Shown here piece after piece: positions 32,875-42,134 of a stretch of 64,000 nt of DNA (position 1 is the first letter of the stretch; each line of letters opens with the position of its first letter). The position numbers were made by a program, and so were the translations under genes. Source of the DNA: Falsiroseomonas stagni DSM 19981 (GTDB taxonomy: Bacteria > Pseudomonadota > Alphaproteobacteria > Acetobacterales > Acetobacteraceae); assembly GCF_900114315.1 (NCBI RefSeq), contig NZ_FOSQ01000010.1:62001-126000 (forward strand). Reading direction: 5' to 3'. A model generated the notes under the pieces. That model worked only from the letters and a program-made list of their open reading frames with translations. It was not told where the DNA came from and ran no database searches.

Positions 32875-34884
32875 TTGTCCGTCACGCCCCTGCTGCCCCC
32901 GCTGCCCGAAGGCGCGGAGGAGGTCGCCGCCCCCCTCTGGCCCATCCTGCCCGCCCTGGCCCCGGCCGAAAGCGCCACCCTGGCCGAGGCGGCCGCGCCC
33001 GCGCTGCCGGAGGCGGCGGGGCTGATCGTGCAATTCGCGCCCGAGGCGACGCCCGCCACCATCCAGGCGGCACTGGAGGCGCTGGGCGGGCAGGTCACGC
33101 AATGGCTGCGCCCGGCCGAGCCCGGCGCCGGACCGCTGGCCGCCATCGACGCCGCGCCGGGCCTGCCGGCGGAGGCGGCGCTGGACCTGCTCGCGCCACT
33201 GGCAGGGATCAGCTTCGCGGAGGTGGATGGGCAACTCTCCATCGCGGCCGTCAGCAACGACCCGCGCTACGCCAATGGCGGACTCTGGGGCATGCTGGGC
33301 GATACGGGCAGCCTGCGAAACGCCTTCGGCAGCCAGGCGAATGAGGCCTGGGCGGCGGGGCAGGTGGGATCGACCAAGGCCGTGGTCGGCGTGGTCGATA
33401 CCGGCATCGACTACCGCCACCAGGACCTCTACCTGAATGTCTGGCTGAACCAGAACGAGATCCCGGCGCTGCTGCGGTCGCAGCTGACGGATGCGGACCG
33501 CGACGGGCTGATCACCTTCCGCGACCTGAACCAGGCCGCCAATGCGCGCTTCGTCAGCGACATCAACCGCAACGGCCGCATCGATGCGGGCGACCTGCTG
33601 ACCGACACGCGATGGGAGAACGGGATCGACGAGGATCGCAACGGCTATCGCGACGACCTGGTCGGCTGGGATTTCGCCAACAACGACAATGACCCCTTCG
33701 ACGACAACGGCCATGGCACGCATGTCGCCGGCACCATCGGCGCGAGTGGCGGCAATGCCGTGGGCGTCGCGGGTGTCGCGTGGAACGTGCAGATGGTGGC
33801 GCTGAAGTTCCTGGCCGCGAACGGGTCGGGCAGCACATCGGCCGCCGTGCGCGCGCTGGACTATTTCACCGGCGCGGCGGCCGCGGCCACGAAGGGCGAG
33901 AACTTCGTCGCGACGAACAATTCCTGGGGCGGTGGAGCCTATTCCCAGGCGGTGGCGGATGCGGTGGCGCGGGGCGCGCGGCAGGACATCCTGTTCATCG
34001 CCGCCGCCGGCAATGGCGGCGCGGATGGCGTGGGCGACAACAACGATGCGGTCGCCAACTGGCCGTCAAACTACAACACATCGGCGCTGGCGGGGTATGA
34101 TGCCGTCATCGCGGTGGCGGCGCTGACCAGCACCGGCGCGCGGGCCGGCTTCTCCAATTTCGGCGCCACCACCGTGGATATCGCGGCGCCGGGCCAGGGC
34201 ATCCTCTCCACCCTGCCGGGCGATGCCTATGGCAGCTACAGCGGCACCTCCATGGCCGCGCCGCATGTGACGGGGGCGGCGGTGCTCTATGCCGCGGCCA
34301 ACCCCACCGCGACGGCGGCGGAGATCAGGGCGGCGCTGCTGGGCAGCACGGCGGCCACGGCTTCCATGCAGGGGGCGGATGCCACGGGCGGGCGGCTCGA
34401 CATCGGCGCGCTGATGAACACGACGCCAGTCGCCACGCCGCCGGCGCCGGCGGTGCCCGCCGCGATCCTCGGCACCAACGGCAATGACGTGCTGGCCGGC
34501 ACGGCGGCGGGGGAGGTGATCTGCGGCATCCCCGCCGGCGCCGGCGCGCTGGGCCGTGGCAGCATCGACCGGCTGACGGGCCGCGCGGGCAATGACACCT
34601 TCGTGCTCGGCGATGCCCGGGGCGTCTTCTACGATGATGGCGCGGCGGCGAATGCGGGCCGCGGCGACTACGCGCAGATCATGGATTTCACGCGCGGCGA
34701 CCGCATCCAGCTCTCCGACGATGTGGCGACCTATTTCCTGGCCTCCATGACGCTCGGCGGTGTCGCGGGCATCGGCATCCTGGCCGACCTGAACGGCAAC
34801 AGGCGCTACGATTCGGCGGATGAACTGGTCGGGCATGTCGCCAATGTCAGCGGCCTGGTCGGGTCCGACTTCATCTTCGCCTGA
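32875..34884 (+). CDS. Secreted subtilisin-family serine protease with RTX-like C-terminus
   Basis: This 669-residue S8 peptidase starts at TTG 32875. The catalytic triad motifs are clear: VVGVVDTGIDYRHQD (Asp about 174), DDNGHGTHVAGTIGASGG (His about 280) and GTSMAAPHVTGAAVLYAA (Ser about 457). The first 120 residues resemble a propeptide. A divergent insertion rich in D/N (SDINRNGRIDAGDLLTD) looks calcium-binding. The C-terminal 150 residues begin ILGTNGNDVLAGTAAGE and contain DRLTGRAGNDTFVLGDA, an RTX-type unit typical of type I secreted proteins. There is no Sec signal, consistent with export by a type I system encoded elsewhere. It is probably an extracellular protease. Confidence 0.88.
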   Translation: MSVTPLLPPLPEGAEEVAAPLWPILPALAPAESATLAEAAAPALPEAAGLIVQFAPEATPATIQAALEALGGQVTQWLRPAEPGAGPLAAIDAAPGLPAEAALDLLAPLAGISFAEVDGQLSIAAVSNDPRYANGGLWGMLGDTGSLRNAFGSQANEAWAAGQVGSTKAVVGVVDTGIDYRHQDLYLNVWLNQNEIPALLRSQLTDADRDGLITFRDLNQAANARFVSDINRNGRIDAGDLLTDTRWENGIDEDRNGYRDDLVGWDFANNDNDPFDDNGHGTHVAGTIGASGGNAVGVAGVAWNVQMVALKFLAANGSGSTSAAVRALDYFTGAAAAATKGENFVATNNSWGGGAYSQAVADAVARGARQDILFIAAAGNGGADGVGDNNDAVANWPSNYNTSALAGYDAVIAVAALTSTGARAGFSNFGATTVDIAAPGQGILSTLPGDAYGSYSGTSMAAPHVTGAAVLYAAANPTATAAEIRAALLGSTAATASMQGADATGGRLDIGALMNTTPVATPPAPAVPAAILGTNGNDVLAGTAAGEVICGIPAGAGALGRGSIDRLTGRAGNDTFVLGDARGVFYDDGAAANAGRGDYAQIMDFTRGDRIQLSDDVATYFLASMTLGGVAGIGILADLNGNRRYDSADELVGHVANVSGLVGSDFIFA

Positions 34885-35035
34885 GTCCTCGTCACCCACG
34901 CCGGCGCCGATCATTCATGCGGTGAATGGGGGTGATGCGGACCCGCCGACTGTGGAAAGCGGCCGGGCCGTCCTATCTCTCCGCCCGACAAACCGGCCAG
35001 GGACGATCCCCGGCCCCAGGAACGGGAGATATCCC

Positions 35036-35746
35036 ATGATCGACGTCCGACCCTTCGCCAGCCTCGGCGGTGCCAACCATGGCTGGCTCAAGGCGAAGCA
35101 CCACTTCTCCTTCGCCAACTACCACGACCCCAAGCGCATGAACTGGGGCCGGCTGCGCGTGTGGAATGATGACGAGATCGCGGCCGGCACGGGCTTCGAC
35201 GCGCATCCCCACCGCGACATGGAAATCATCACCTATGTCCGCGAAGGCGCCATCACGCACCGCGACAACATGGGCAATGAAGGCCGGACCGGCGCGGGCG
35301 ACGTGCAGATCATGTCGGCCGGCACGGGCGTGGTGCATGCCGAATACAACCTCGAGCCCGAGACGACGAAGATCTTCCAGATCTGGATCATGCCCGACCA
35401 GCGCGGCGCCAAGCCGAATTGGGGCGCCAAGAGCTTCCCCAAGGCGGGGCGGGAAGCGGCGTTCGAGGTCCTGGCCTCCGGCCGTCCTGGCGATGCGGGG
35501 ACGGGCGCGCTGCCGATCAACGTGAATGGCGCGGTGATGGCGGCGACCATCGCCCGCGGCCAGACGCTGACGCAGCCCCTCGCCGCCGGGCGTGCCGCCT
35601 ATCTGGTGCTGGCGAAGGGGGCCGCGACGGTGAATGGCGCGGCGCTGAATGAGCGCGATGGCGTCGGCATCGCGCGGGAGGAGGCGGTGACGATCACGGC
35701 GACCGAGGATGCGGAAGTCGTGATGGTGGAAGTCGCCGAGGAATAG
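35036..35746 (+). CDS. Pirin family protein
   Basis: This 236-residue bicupin protein starts at ATG 35036 behind a good GGGAGA site. The N-terminal metal-binding cupin is diagnostic: GTGFDAHPHRDMEIITYVREG supplies two His and a Glu, and MSAGTGVVHAEYN the third His. FQIWIMPDQRGAKPNWGAK follows, as in YhhW/pirin quercetin dioxygenase-like proteins. It is cytoplasmic. Pirins act as dioxygenases or redox-sensing regulators. A perfect 8-bp hairpin (35755-35773) directly after the stop may end its transcript. It lies between the two RTX-type genes without an evident link. Confidence 0.92.
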   Translation: MIDVRPFASLGGANHGWLKAKHHFSFANYHDPKRMNWGRLRVWNDDEIAAGTGFDAHPHRDMEIITYVREGAITHRDNMGNEGRTGAGDVQIMSAGTGVVHAEYNLEPETTKIFQIWIMPDQRGAKPNWGAKSFPKAGREAAFEVLASGRPGDAGTGALPINVNGAVMAATIARGQTLTQPLAAGRAAYLVLAKGAATVNGAALNERDGVGIAREEAVTITATEDAEVVMVEVAEE

Positions 35747-35754
35747 GCCGGGCC

Positions 35755-35773
35755 GGGGGGCGATGCGCCCCCC
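35755..35773 (+). terminator. Hairpin after the pirin gene
   Basis: GGGGGGCG (35755-35762) and CGCCCCCC (35766-35773) form an 8-bp perfect stem with a three-base loop nine bases after the pirin stop. There is only a short GTT tail, so termination strength is uncertain. Confidence 0.5.
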
Positions 35774-35889
35774 GTTCCATCCGCCTGTTTCGCGCCTGGG
35801 TTGCAGAGGGCGCCGGATTTCACAAGCGGTGTTCGTGACGCACTCTTCCCCCGGGCCAGCCCGCCAAGGCCCGGTTCGGGAGGATCGTG

Positions 35890-37336
35890 ATGTCGTTGCT
35901 GGTTGATGTGGCGTTCCTGCAGCGCCGCGTGTCGCCTGATGCCACGCAGTTGCAGGTGGTGTGGCTGTTCACCACGGGGCCGGAACTGGCCACCCGCATC
36001 ACCGCGCTGAACTGGGGCGATGGCGCCGGCGGCGAAGCGGTGCCGGCCGCGCCATCGGCGGCCTTCACCTACGAATACTTCTACCTCGGCGCGTCGGGTG
36101 CACCGTCGCAGCCGCTGTTCGGCACCGCGACCTTCGCGGCGGAGGTGTTCGGCGCACCGGGCTATGCGGCGCTCACGAATGTGCGCCTGGCGCTGGACCC
36201 GGACAACACGCTCGGCCTGCTGGTGAATGGCAGCTTCGGCGGCAACCGCTGGCTGATGGTGACCGGGACGGGGGATGATTCCCTGACCGGCAGCACGAAC
36301 CGCGACACCATCCATGCCGGCGGCGGCGCGGATTCCGTCTCCGGCGGGCGCGGGCGCGACGTGCTGTACGGGGCGGCCGGAAACGACACCGTGGCCGGCG
36401 ACCAGGATGATGACGACCTGCAGGGCAATGCCGGGAATGACTGGCTGCTGGGCGGTTCGGGGGGCGACCGGCTCGATGGCGGCGTCGGCGCCGATACGCT
36501 GGATGGCGGTTCGGGGAACGACCTCATCCTCGGCGGCGCGGGCGACGATCTGGCGCGCGGCGGCGCCGGCGATGACGTGATCCAGGGCGAGGGCGGCTTC
36601 GACGTGCTGCGTGGCGATGCCGGGCTGGATGTCCTGCAGGGCGGGGATGGCGGGGACACGCTGCTGGGCGGGGATGGCGCGGATGTCCTGCAAGGCGAGG
36701 CGGGAGATGACCGCCTTCGCGGCGATGCCGGCGATGACGTGATGGCTGGTGGCGAGGGCAATGACCGCGCGGAGGGCGGCGATGGGGCGGACAGCCTGGT
36801 GGGGGGGGGGCGGCGACGATTCCCTGTTCGGCGGCGCCGGCATCGACACCCTGTGGGGCGATGACGGCAATGACCGCCTTCTGGGCGGGGCCGGGAACGA
36901 CCTGCTCTATGGCGAAGCCGGGCATGACCGGCTGGAGGGCGGCGACGGCGCCGACTTCATGATGGGCAATGTGGGCCGCGATACGCTGACGGGCGGCGCG
37001 GGCGCGGATACCTTCTTCGGCAGCGTCGATGCCGATGTGCTGGTCACCACCGCCGACGGGGCGCGGGACCTGTTCATGTACATCAACCCCACGGCGGAGA
37101 ATGACCGTATCCTCGGCTTCGTGTCGGGGGAGGATGTGATCCAGCTGTTCTTCGGCCCGCCCGGCCCGCTGATCCAGGGCGCGGCGCCGGTGGCGGGGGA
37201 TGGGCCGGCCGTGCTGTTCGATACGCGGAACGGCCGGCTGAGCTACGATTCCGACGGGGCGGGCGGGGAGGATGCCGTGCTGATCGCGACGCTCGTCGGC
37301 GTGACCAGCCTGGCGGCGGGCGACGTCATCATCTGA
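35890..37336 (+). pseudogene. RTX calcium-binding repeat protein, frameshifted at a ten-G run (possibly phase-variable)
   Basis: ATG 35890 (SD GGGAGG) opens a protein with a beta-rich N-terminal domain (about 1-125). More than a dozen nonapeptide RTX repeats follow (GGSGNDLILGG, GGAGDDLARGG, GGDGGDTLLGG and others). At 36801-36810 a run of ten G follows the codon for Leu. Nine G would continue the frame into GGGGDDSLFGGAGIDTLWGD and on to TGA 37336. Ten G instead gives an early stop at 36864. The downstream frame carries more repeats and the C-terminal domain expected for type I secretion, ending VTSLAAGDVII. Either it is a slipped-strand phase switch in the off state, a true mutation, or a sequencing error. 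Confidence 0.8.
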
Positions 37337-38135
37337 GGATTGGCAGGCGGGCGAGTTCCGCCCGCAGCACGCCGATGGGGTCCCGCCCGGGGCCCGACGC
37401 GACCAGGGCGCGGTGCCCGCCTTGCAGCACAAGCTGGCGGGCGCCGGGCAGCAGGGCGGAGGCGACGGGCACCAGGCCGTCATTCGGCCCCGCGCCCTGC
37501 GCTTCCAGCCATCGCGCCAGCGGCGCGTGGGCCCATCTCGCCAGCGGCGCATGGGCGCGGTCCTGTGGCTGGGGCGTGGGGCCGATGGCGGTGGCGAGCG
37601 TCGCCACCGGCACGGCGTCGACCAGGGATGCGATGGCGGCCGCGTGGTCCCGCATCCAGGCCTGGCGCACCGGCGTGGTCAAATCCTTCACGCCCCGCCC
37701 GGTGCCGAGGCCGAACAGCCTTGCGGCGTGGTGCGCCGCCAGGTGGAAGGCGCGGATGCCGCAGACGCGGTCCGCGACGGGTGAACCCCGGAAGGGCGAT
37801 TGCAGGGCGATGAAGCCGCGGCAGCGTGCCGCCATGCCCGGCCGCAGCAGGGCCGCCAGGGCTTCCAGCCCGCCCTTGGAATGGCCGACCAGGATGAAGG
37901 GGCCGTCCTCCGCCAGGGCCGCTTCCTCGATCCGCCCGGCATTGACGCCGACCGGCGCCACCGTCGGCAGCCGCAGCACGGAAGCCGCGACGCCGATGCC
38001 CGTCAGCCAGTCGATCTGCCCCGCCATGTAGTCGAGGCCGAGGGGGCGCAGCCCGGCCATCACCTCCCCCAGCAGGCCGTAGCAGAGCAGGACCCGCGTG
38101 CCGGCGAGGTGGGTGGCGAGGGCCTGGTCGTCCAT
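37329..38135 (-). CDS. Alpha/beta hydrolase (esterase/lipase-like)
   Basis: This 268-residue protein starts at ATG 38135, overlapping the stop of the upstream reductase gene by one base (TGATG). The nucleophile elbow GPFILVGHSKGGLEALAALL (G-H-S-K-G, Ser at about residue 88) is in the position expected for lipase-like hydrolases. GPNDGLVPVASALLPG supplies the acid and LQGGHRALV the histidine. The N-terminal VLLCYGLLGEVMAGL fits the oxyanion strand. A nearly perfect 24-base tandem duplication (37510-37557) repeats HAPLARWA in the protein. Its 3' end overlaps the RTX gene by eight bases. It is probably a cytoplasmic esterase of unknown substrate. Confidence 0.82.
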   Translation of the reverse strand: MDDQALATHLAGTRVLLCYGLLGEVMAGLRPLGLDYMAGQIDWLTGIGVAASVLRLPTVAPVGVNAGRIEEAALAEDGPFILVGHSKGGLEALAALLRPGMAARCRGFIALQSPFRGSPVADRVCGIRAFHLAAHHAARLFGLGTGRGVKDLTTPVRQAWMRDHAAAIASLVDAVPVATLATAIGPTPQPQDRAHAPLARWAHAPLARWLEAQGAGPNDGLVPVASALLPGARQLVLQGGHRALVASGPGRDPIGVLRAELARLPILR

Positions 38136-39151
38136 CAATCGAGGGCGACGACCTGCTTGCCGAAGTTCCGCCCCTCCAGCATGCCGATGAAGGCGGCGGG
38201 GGCGTTGGCGAGGCCCTTCGCCACATCCTCCCGCCACTGCATCCGGCCGGCGGCCATGTGGCCCAGCATCTCTGCCCGGAAGCGGCCGTAGCGCTGCCAG
38301 CCCGTGTCGTTGACGATGAAGCCCTGGATGCGGAGGCGCTTGCGCACGACGGGGCCGAGGTTGGGGCCGGGCGGCGCGCCGGTGGCGGCGGCGCCGGTCG
38401 CGGTGTTGTACTGCGCGATCATGCCGCACATCACCATGCGGCCGAAATCGCGGAAGCGCGGGAAGACGGCGGCCTGCACGGCGCCGCCGACATTCTCCCA
38501 ATAGACATCGACGCCGTCGGGGCAGGCGGCATCGAGGGCGGGGTCGAGCGGCGCGCGGTGGTCGATGGCGGCGTCGAAGCCGAGCGTGTCCTTCACGAAG
38601 GCGCATTTCGCGGGGCCGCCGGCGATGCCGATGGCGCGGGCGCCCCGGATCCTCGCCAATTGCCCGACCACCTGGCCGACGGCGCCGGAGGCGGCGGAGA
38701 CGACCACCGTCTCCCCTTCCTTCGGCTGGCCGATATCCTCCAGCCCGACCCAGGCGGTGAGGCCCGGCATGCCGAGCACGCCGAGCGCCGTGGAGGGGGG
38801 CGCCTCCTTCGGGTCGATGGCGATCAGGGCCTTGGCGGGGCGGACGGAGTAGGTCTGCCAGCCATAGCCGCCCAGCACCCAGTCGCCTTCCTTGAAGCGC
38901 CCGTCACGGCTGGCGGCGACCTGGCCGACCGCGCTGCATTCCATCACGGCGCCCAGCGCCACGGGCCTGGCGTAGGATTTCGCGTCATCCATCCGCCCGC
39001 GCTGGTAGGGGTCCAGCGAGAGGAAGCGGTGGCGGACCAGTACCTCGCCTTCCCCGGGTTCGGGGATGGCGGTTTCCGTCAGTTGGAAGTCCTCGGGGAC
39101 CGGGGCGCCCTGGGGGCGGCGGGCGAGGAGGATCTGCGTGTTGCTGGGCAT
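38135..39151 (-). CDS. NADP-dependent medium-chain reductase (CurA / leukotriene B4 dehydrogenase-like)
   Basis: This 338-residue zinc-free MDR enzyme reduces the double bond of alpha,beta-unsaturated ketones. ATG 39151 gives the family-typical N-terminus MPSNTQILLARRPQGAPVPE then FLSLDPYQRGRMDDAKSY. The Rossmann motif is ASGAVGQVVGQLARIRGARAIG (in two parts, about 155-177). VDVYWENVGGAVQAAVFPRF and the closing GKQVVAL also match the group. No structural zinc ligands are present. Its translation is coupled to the downstream hydrolase gene. It is probably a detoxifying enone reductase. Confidence 0.9.
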   Translation of the reverse strand: MPSNTQILLARRPQGAPVPEDFQLTETAIPEPGEGEVLVRHRFLSLDPYQRGRMDDAKSYARPVALGAVMECSAVGQVAASRDGRFKEGDWVLGGYGWQTYSVRPAKALIAIDPKEAPPSTALGVLGMPGLTAWVGLEDIGQPKEGETVVVSAASGAVGQVVGQLARIRGARAIGIAGGPAKCAFVKDTLGFDAAIDHRAPLDPALDAACPDGVDVYWENVGGAVQAAVFPRFRDFGRMVMCGMIAQYNTATGAAATGAPPGPNLGPVVRKRLRIQGFIVNDTGWQRYGRFRAEMLGHMAAGRMQWREDVAKGLANAPAAFIGMLEGRNFGKQVVALD

Positions 39152-39212
39152 GGGGCGGTGTTTCCCTGGTGGTCGCTCTTGGCGTCGAGTGTAGCCCAAA
39201 CCCCCACCCCGG

Positions 39213-39238
39213 CCCTCCCCCGCGAGCGCGGGGGAGGG
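39213..39238. repeat. GC-rich hairpin repeat between reductase and 4Fe-4S genes
   Basis: CCCTCCCCCGC (39213-39223) pairs perfectly with GCGGGGGAGGG (39228-39238) around loop GAGC. A C-rich leader matches that of the hairpin before 25044. It stands directly after the stop of the minus-strand 4Fe-4S gene and is a plausible terminator for it, though it lacks a T-tract. Confidence 0.55.
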
Positions 39239-39244
39239 AGAGGG

Positions 39245-41290
39245 CTATTGCCGCTTCGCCCGCTCCGCTTCCCGCAACCAATCCTCGGTCGTCTTGGTCG
39301 TCGGCCGTTCCGGTCCCGCATAGGGGTCCACCTGGCCGTCGGTCGCGGCGAAGGCGCGGCAATCCTCGCAGAGGCGCAGCAGGGCCAGTTGCTTGCCGTC
39401 CTTGAACATCCAGTGGCCGCTGGCGGCGAGCTTGGCGGAGACGCGGTCGATCTGGCTTTTCACGCCGAAGGGCTTGGCGCAGCGCTCGCAGCAGAAGGGC
39501 TCTTCCTCCTTCACCACCGTGACCTGGGCGCTGGCGGCGGAGAGGTTGAGGCGCGGTTCCAGCGTGATGACCTTCTCCGGGCAGGTGGTGGCGCAGAGGC
39601 CGCACTGGACGCAGGCGTCCTCCAGGAAGCGGAGCTGCGGCTTTTCCGGATTGGCGGAGAGGGCGCCGGTCGGGCAGACGGTGGTGCAGGCGACGCAGAG
39701 GGTGCAGCCGCTGGTATCCACCCGCGCGATGCCGAAGGGGGCGAGGGCCGGCATGGGGATGACGGCCTCGCGGCGCTCCGCGCCTTCCGCCAAAGCGCGG
39801 CCGGCCTGGCGCAGGATCTCCCGCGGCGCGCCGATGGCGGCGAAGGTGGCGGGCGGGAAGGGCAGGCCGCGGCGGGGCAGGGCGCGCAGCGCCTCCCCCA
39901 TCGTGAAGGGGTCGTCGGTCTCGATCGCCGCGGCGCGGGGGGCGCCGTGATCCGGCACGTTCAGGCCCGCGAGGATCGTGGTGGCGTAGTCGATGTTGCG
40001 GAAGACGCCTTCGACGCCATGCGCGCGCCTGCCCTTCATCAGCACGCGGATCTGCGCGGCGCCCCAGGCGAAGGCGGAGAGGAAGAAGCTGAGGTCGAGT
40101 TGCGAGACTTCGTTGATGCGGATCGGCAGCACGCGGGCGGGCAGGCCATCGCCGTGGCGGGCGAGCGCGTCGATCAGCGGCTCCCCATGCTCGGCATCGT
40201 GGACCAGCAGCGCGGGGGCTTCGCCGCCGGCCTCGCGGTAGGTCAGCAGAAGGGTGCGCACACGCCGCAGCAGCGCGTCGGAGGACGGCATGGCGTATTG
40301 CGCCGCGCCGGTCGGGCAGACGGCCGCACAGGCACCGCAGCCCGCGCAGATCTCCGCGCTGATCTGGACGCTGTCCTTGCCCGGCGTGATGGCGCCGGTG
40401 GGGCAGAGGTCCAGGCACCGCGTGCAGGCGGTGCGGCGGTTGCGGGAATGGGCGCAGAGGCTGGCGTCGAAGGTGACGAAGCGGGGCTTGTCGAATTCGC
40501 CGACCAGGTCGCGGGCGCGGGCGACCAGGCGCTCCACCGAGGCCGCATCGGAGGTATCGGCGCGGAGGTAGCCCTGGCGCACTTCATGGGTGGGGAAGAG
40601 GGGCGTGCCGCCGGTGAGGTCCACCAGCACGTCGCAGCGGCTGGTCGCGCCGTCCCGCGCCGGGCCCCATTCATAGGCGCTGCGGGAGGAGGGGCGGGGC
40701 ATGGCGTAGCCATCCACCGTCACCTCGAAGGCGCCGAGCCAGCCGGTGGCGGCGCGGGCGCGGCCGCGGGCCACGGGGAAGTCGGCGGCGCGCAGCGGCG
40801 CGACCTTCTGCGCGCCGGTCAGCAGGACGGTGACATCGAGGCTTTCCGCCAGGCGGGCGGCGATGGCCAGCGCGGCCTCATCCCGGCCCAGCACCAGGGT
40901 CACGCCCTCGCTCTTCATCGGCACCAAGGCGGTGGCGGGCATGGGCACGGCGGCGGCGGCGATCAGCGCGGCCATCTTGGGGCCGGCGGCCTTCGCATCT
41001 TCCGACCAGCCGGCGGTCTCCCGGATGTTCACGAAGCCCAGGTCGCGGGTGAAGCCGGCGGCTTCCGCTTCCTGCTGGAACAGCGGCGCCTGGGCGGTGC
41101 AGGCGACGGTGATGGGCCGGTCCTCCGCCAGCGCGGCCAGGAAGCGGTCGAGCTGCGCCTGGCAGAGCTGTTCGGCCTGGCGGGGGGCGGTGGCGCAGCC
41201 GCGGGCGATGGCGCGGCCATCGAGCGGCATCGTGTCCTCGCAGGAACAGACGAAGGTGGTGCGCCCGTTGGTGGCGGCGGAGGTGGTCAT
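39245..41290 (-). CDS. Large multi-cluster 4Fe-4S protein of the formate dehydrogenase locus
   Basis: This 681-residue protein (start ATG 41290) has several ferredoxin-type clusters: CAHSRNRRTACTRCLDLCP, CAGCGACAAVCPTGAAQY, CTLCVACTTVCPTGALS and CVQCGLCATTCPEKVITL. A C-terminal C-C-x-x-C plus C-x-x-C pair could bind another metal. The N-terminal third has a C-x-C motif (FVCSCEDTM) and an NADP/FAD-like segment (VTLVLGRDEAALAIAARL). Proteins of this type are regularly found divergent from DUF6505/DUF3305/DUF3306 and fdh genes and probably shuttle electrons to or from the dehydrogenase. No catalytic role is proven. The 109 bases up to the ligase-like gene would contain the shared divergent promoters. 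Confidence 0.82.
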   Translation of the reverse strand: MTTSAATNGRTTFVCSCEDTMPLDGRAIARGCATAPRQAEQLCQAQLDRFLAALAEDRPITVACTAQAPLFQQEAEAAGFTRDLGFVNIRETAGWSEDAKAAGPKMAALIAAAAVPMPATALVPMKSEGVTLVLGRDEAALAIAARLAESLDVTVLLTGAQKVAPLRAADFPVARGRARAATGWLGAFEVTVDGYAMPRPSSRSAYEWGPARDGATSRCDVLVDLTGGTPLFPTHEVRQGYLRADTSDAASVERLVARARDLVGEFDKPRFVTFDASLCAHSRNRRTACTRCLDLCPTGAITPGKDSVQISAEICAGCGACAAVCPTGAAQYAMPSSDALLRRVRTLLLTYREAGGEAPALLVHDAEHGEPLIDALARHGDGLPARVLPIRINEVSQLDLSFFLSAFAWGAAQIRVLMKGRRAHGVEGVFRNIDYATTILAGLNVPDHGAPRAAAIETDDPFTMGEALRALPRRGLPFPPATFAAIGAPREILRQAGRALAEGAERREAVIPMPALAPFGIARVDTSGCTLCVACTTVCPTGALSANPEKPQLRFLEDACVQCGLCATTCPEKVITLEPRLNLSAASAQVTVVKEEEPFCCERCAKPFGVKSQIDRVSAKLAASGHWMFKDGKQLALLRLCEDCRAFAATDGQVDPYAGPERPTTKTTEDWLREAERAKRQ

Positions 41291-41399
41291 CGGCGTCCCG
41301 GGCATCCCTGTTGTCCCCGGGTCTAGGCCCGGGCGCGGCCCGCCCATATATGCGCGTCCTCTCGCCGTTGCGAGGGATGCCGGAGGAAGCGAGCGAGCC

Positions 41400-42134
41400 G
41401 TGGCGAAAGACCTGCCCCTTGGTCTACCCGAACTGCCGAGTGTCTTCGAACCCGTGGTCGCGCTGCGGGAAGGGGGCGATGCCATGGCGCGCGCCATCGC
41501 GCTGGCGCCGCAGCATGGGGCGGGGACTCTCGCCTGGGTGCGATCGGCCTCCCGGATCGAGGCCGCGGTGGTGCTGGAGCCCGAATTGCCGCTGGCTGCC
41601 GCGCGCGCCGCGGTCTTCGCCGGCGCCAGCGCGCTGGCCGATGCGCTGGCCGCCTATGGCCCGCCGGAAGTGCCGCTGACCTTCCACTGGCCCGGGATCG
41701 TGCTGGTGAATGATGGCCAGGTGGGGCGCATCCGCCTGGCTTGGCCGGAGGCGGCTTCCGAACGGGCCGAGCCCGCCTGGCTGGTGCTGGGCATGGAGGC
41801 CCGACTGTCCTTTCCCCGGGGCTGGGAGCCCGGCCACGGCCTGCACCAGACGTCGGTGTTCGAGGAAGGCTGGGCGGAGGAGGAGGTATCCTGCGCCGAA
41901 CTGACCGCGGCCTGGGCGCGGCACCTGATGGCGAATTTGGCGGAATGGCAGCGCAGCGGGCCGACCAGCGGCTTTCCGCGGCTGTCGGAACGCTACCTCG
42001 TCCGGCTGGCGCGCCAGGCCTGGATGGGGGAGGCGCGGCGAGGGATCGACCCGGCGACGGGCGACCTGGTGCTGGAGGAGGGGGGCGCACGGACGCGCTA
42101 CCCCCTGCTGGACGCGCTGGCGGTGCCGGCATGA
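41400..42134 (+). CDS. Biotin/lipoate-protein-ligase-like accessory protein
   Basis: This is a 244-residue protein. GTG 41400 follows GGAGGAAG and gives the family-typical start VAKDLPLGLPELPSVFEPVV. The fold signature of the biotin/lipoate ligase superfamily is recognisable in HGAGTLAWVRSASRIEAAVV, LTFHWPGIVLVNDGQVGRIR and WLVLGMEARL. The R-G-R-G-R-x-G substrate loop of true biotin ligases is not evident, so enzymatic ligation is doubtful. It opens a run of five genes joined by stop/start overlaps. The constant association of this family with formate dehydrogenase genes suggests a maturation or regulatory role. Confidence 0.75.
   Translation: MAKDLPLGLPELPSVFEPVVALREGGDAMARAIALAPQHGAGTLAWVRSASRIEAAVVLEPELPLAAARAAVFAGASALADALAAYGPPEVPLTFHWPGIVLVNDGQVGRIRLAWPEAASERAEPAWLVLGMEARLSFPRGWEPGHGLHQTSVFEEGWAEEEVSCAELTAAWARHLMANLAEWQRSGPTSGFPRLSERYLVRLARQAWMGEARRGIDPATGDLVLEEGGARTRYPLLDALAVPA

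Noticed and set aside
38258-41326. 1022-residue open frame on the plus strand
   Set aside because: Antisense to the MDR reductase and the 4Fe-4S gene, both of which have clear motifs.
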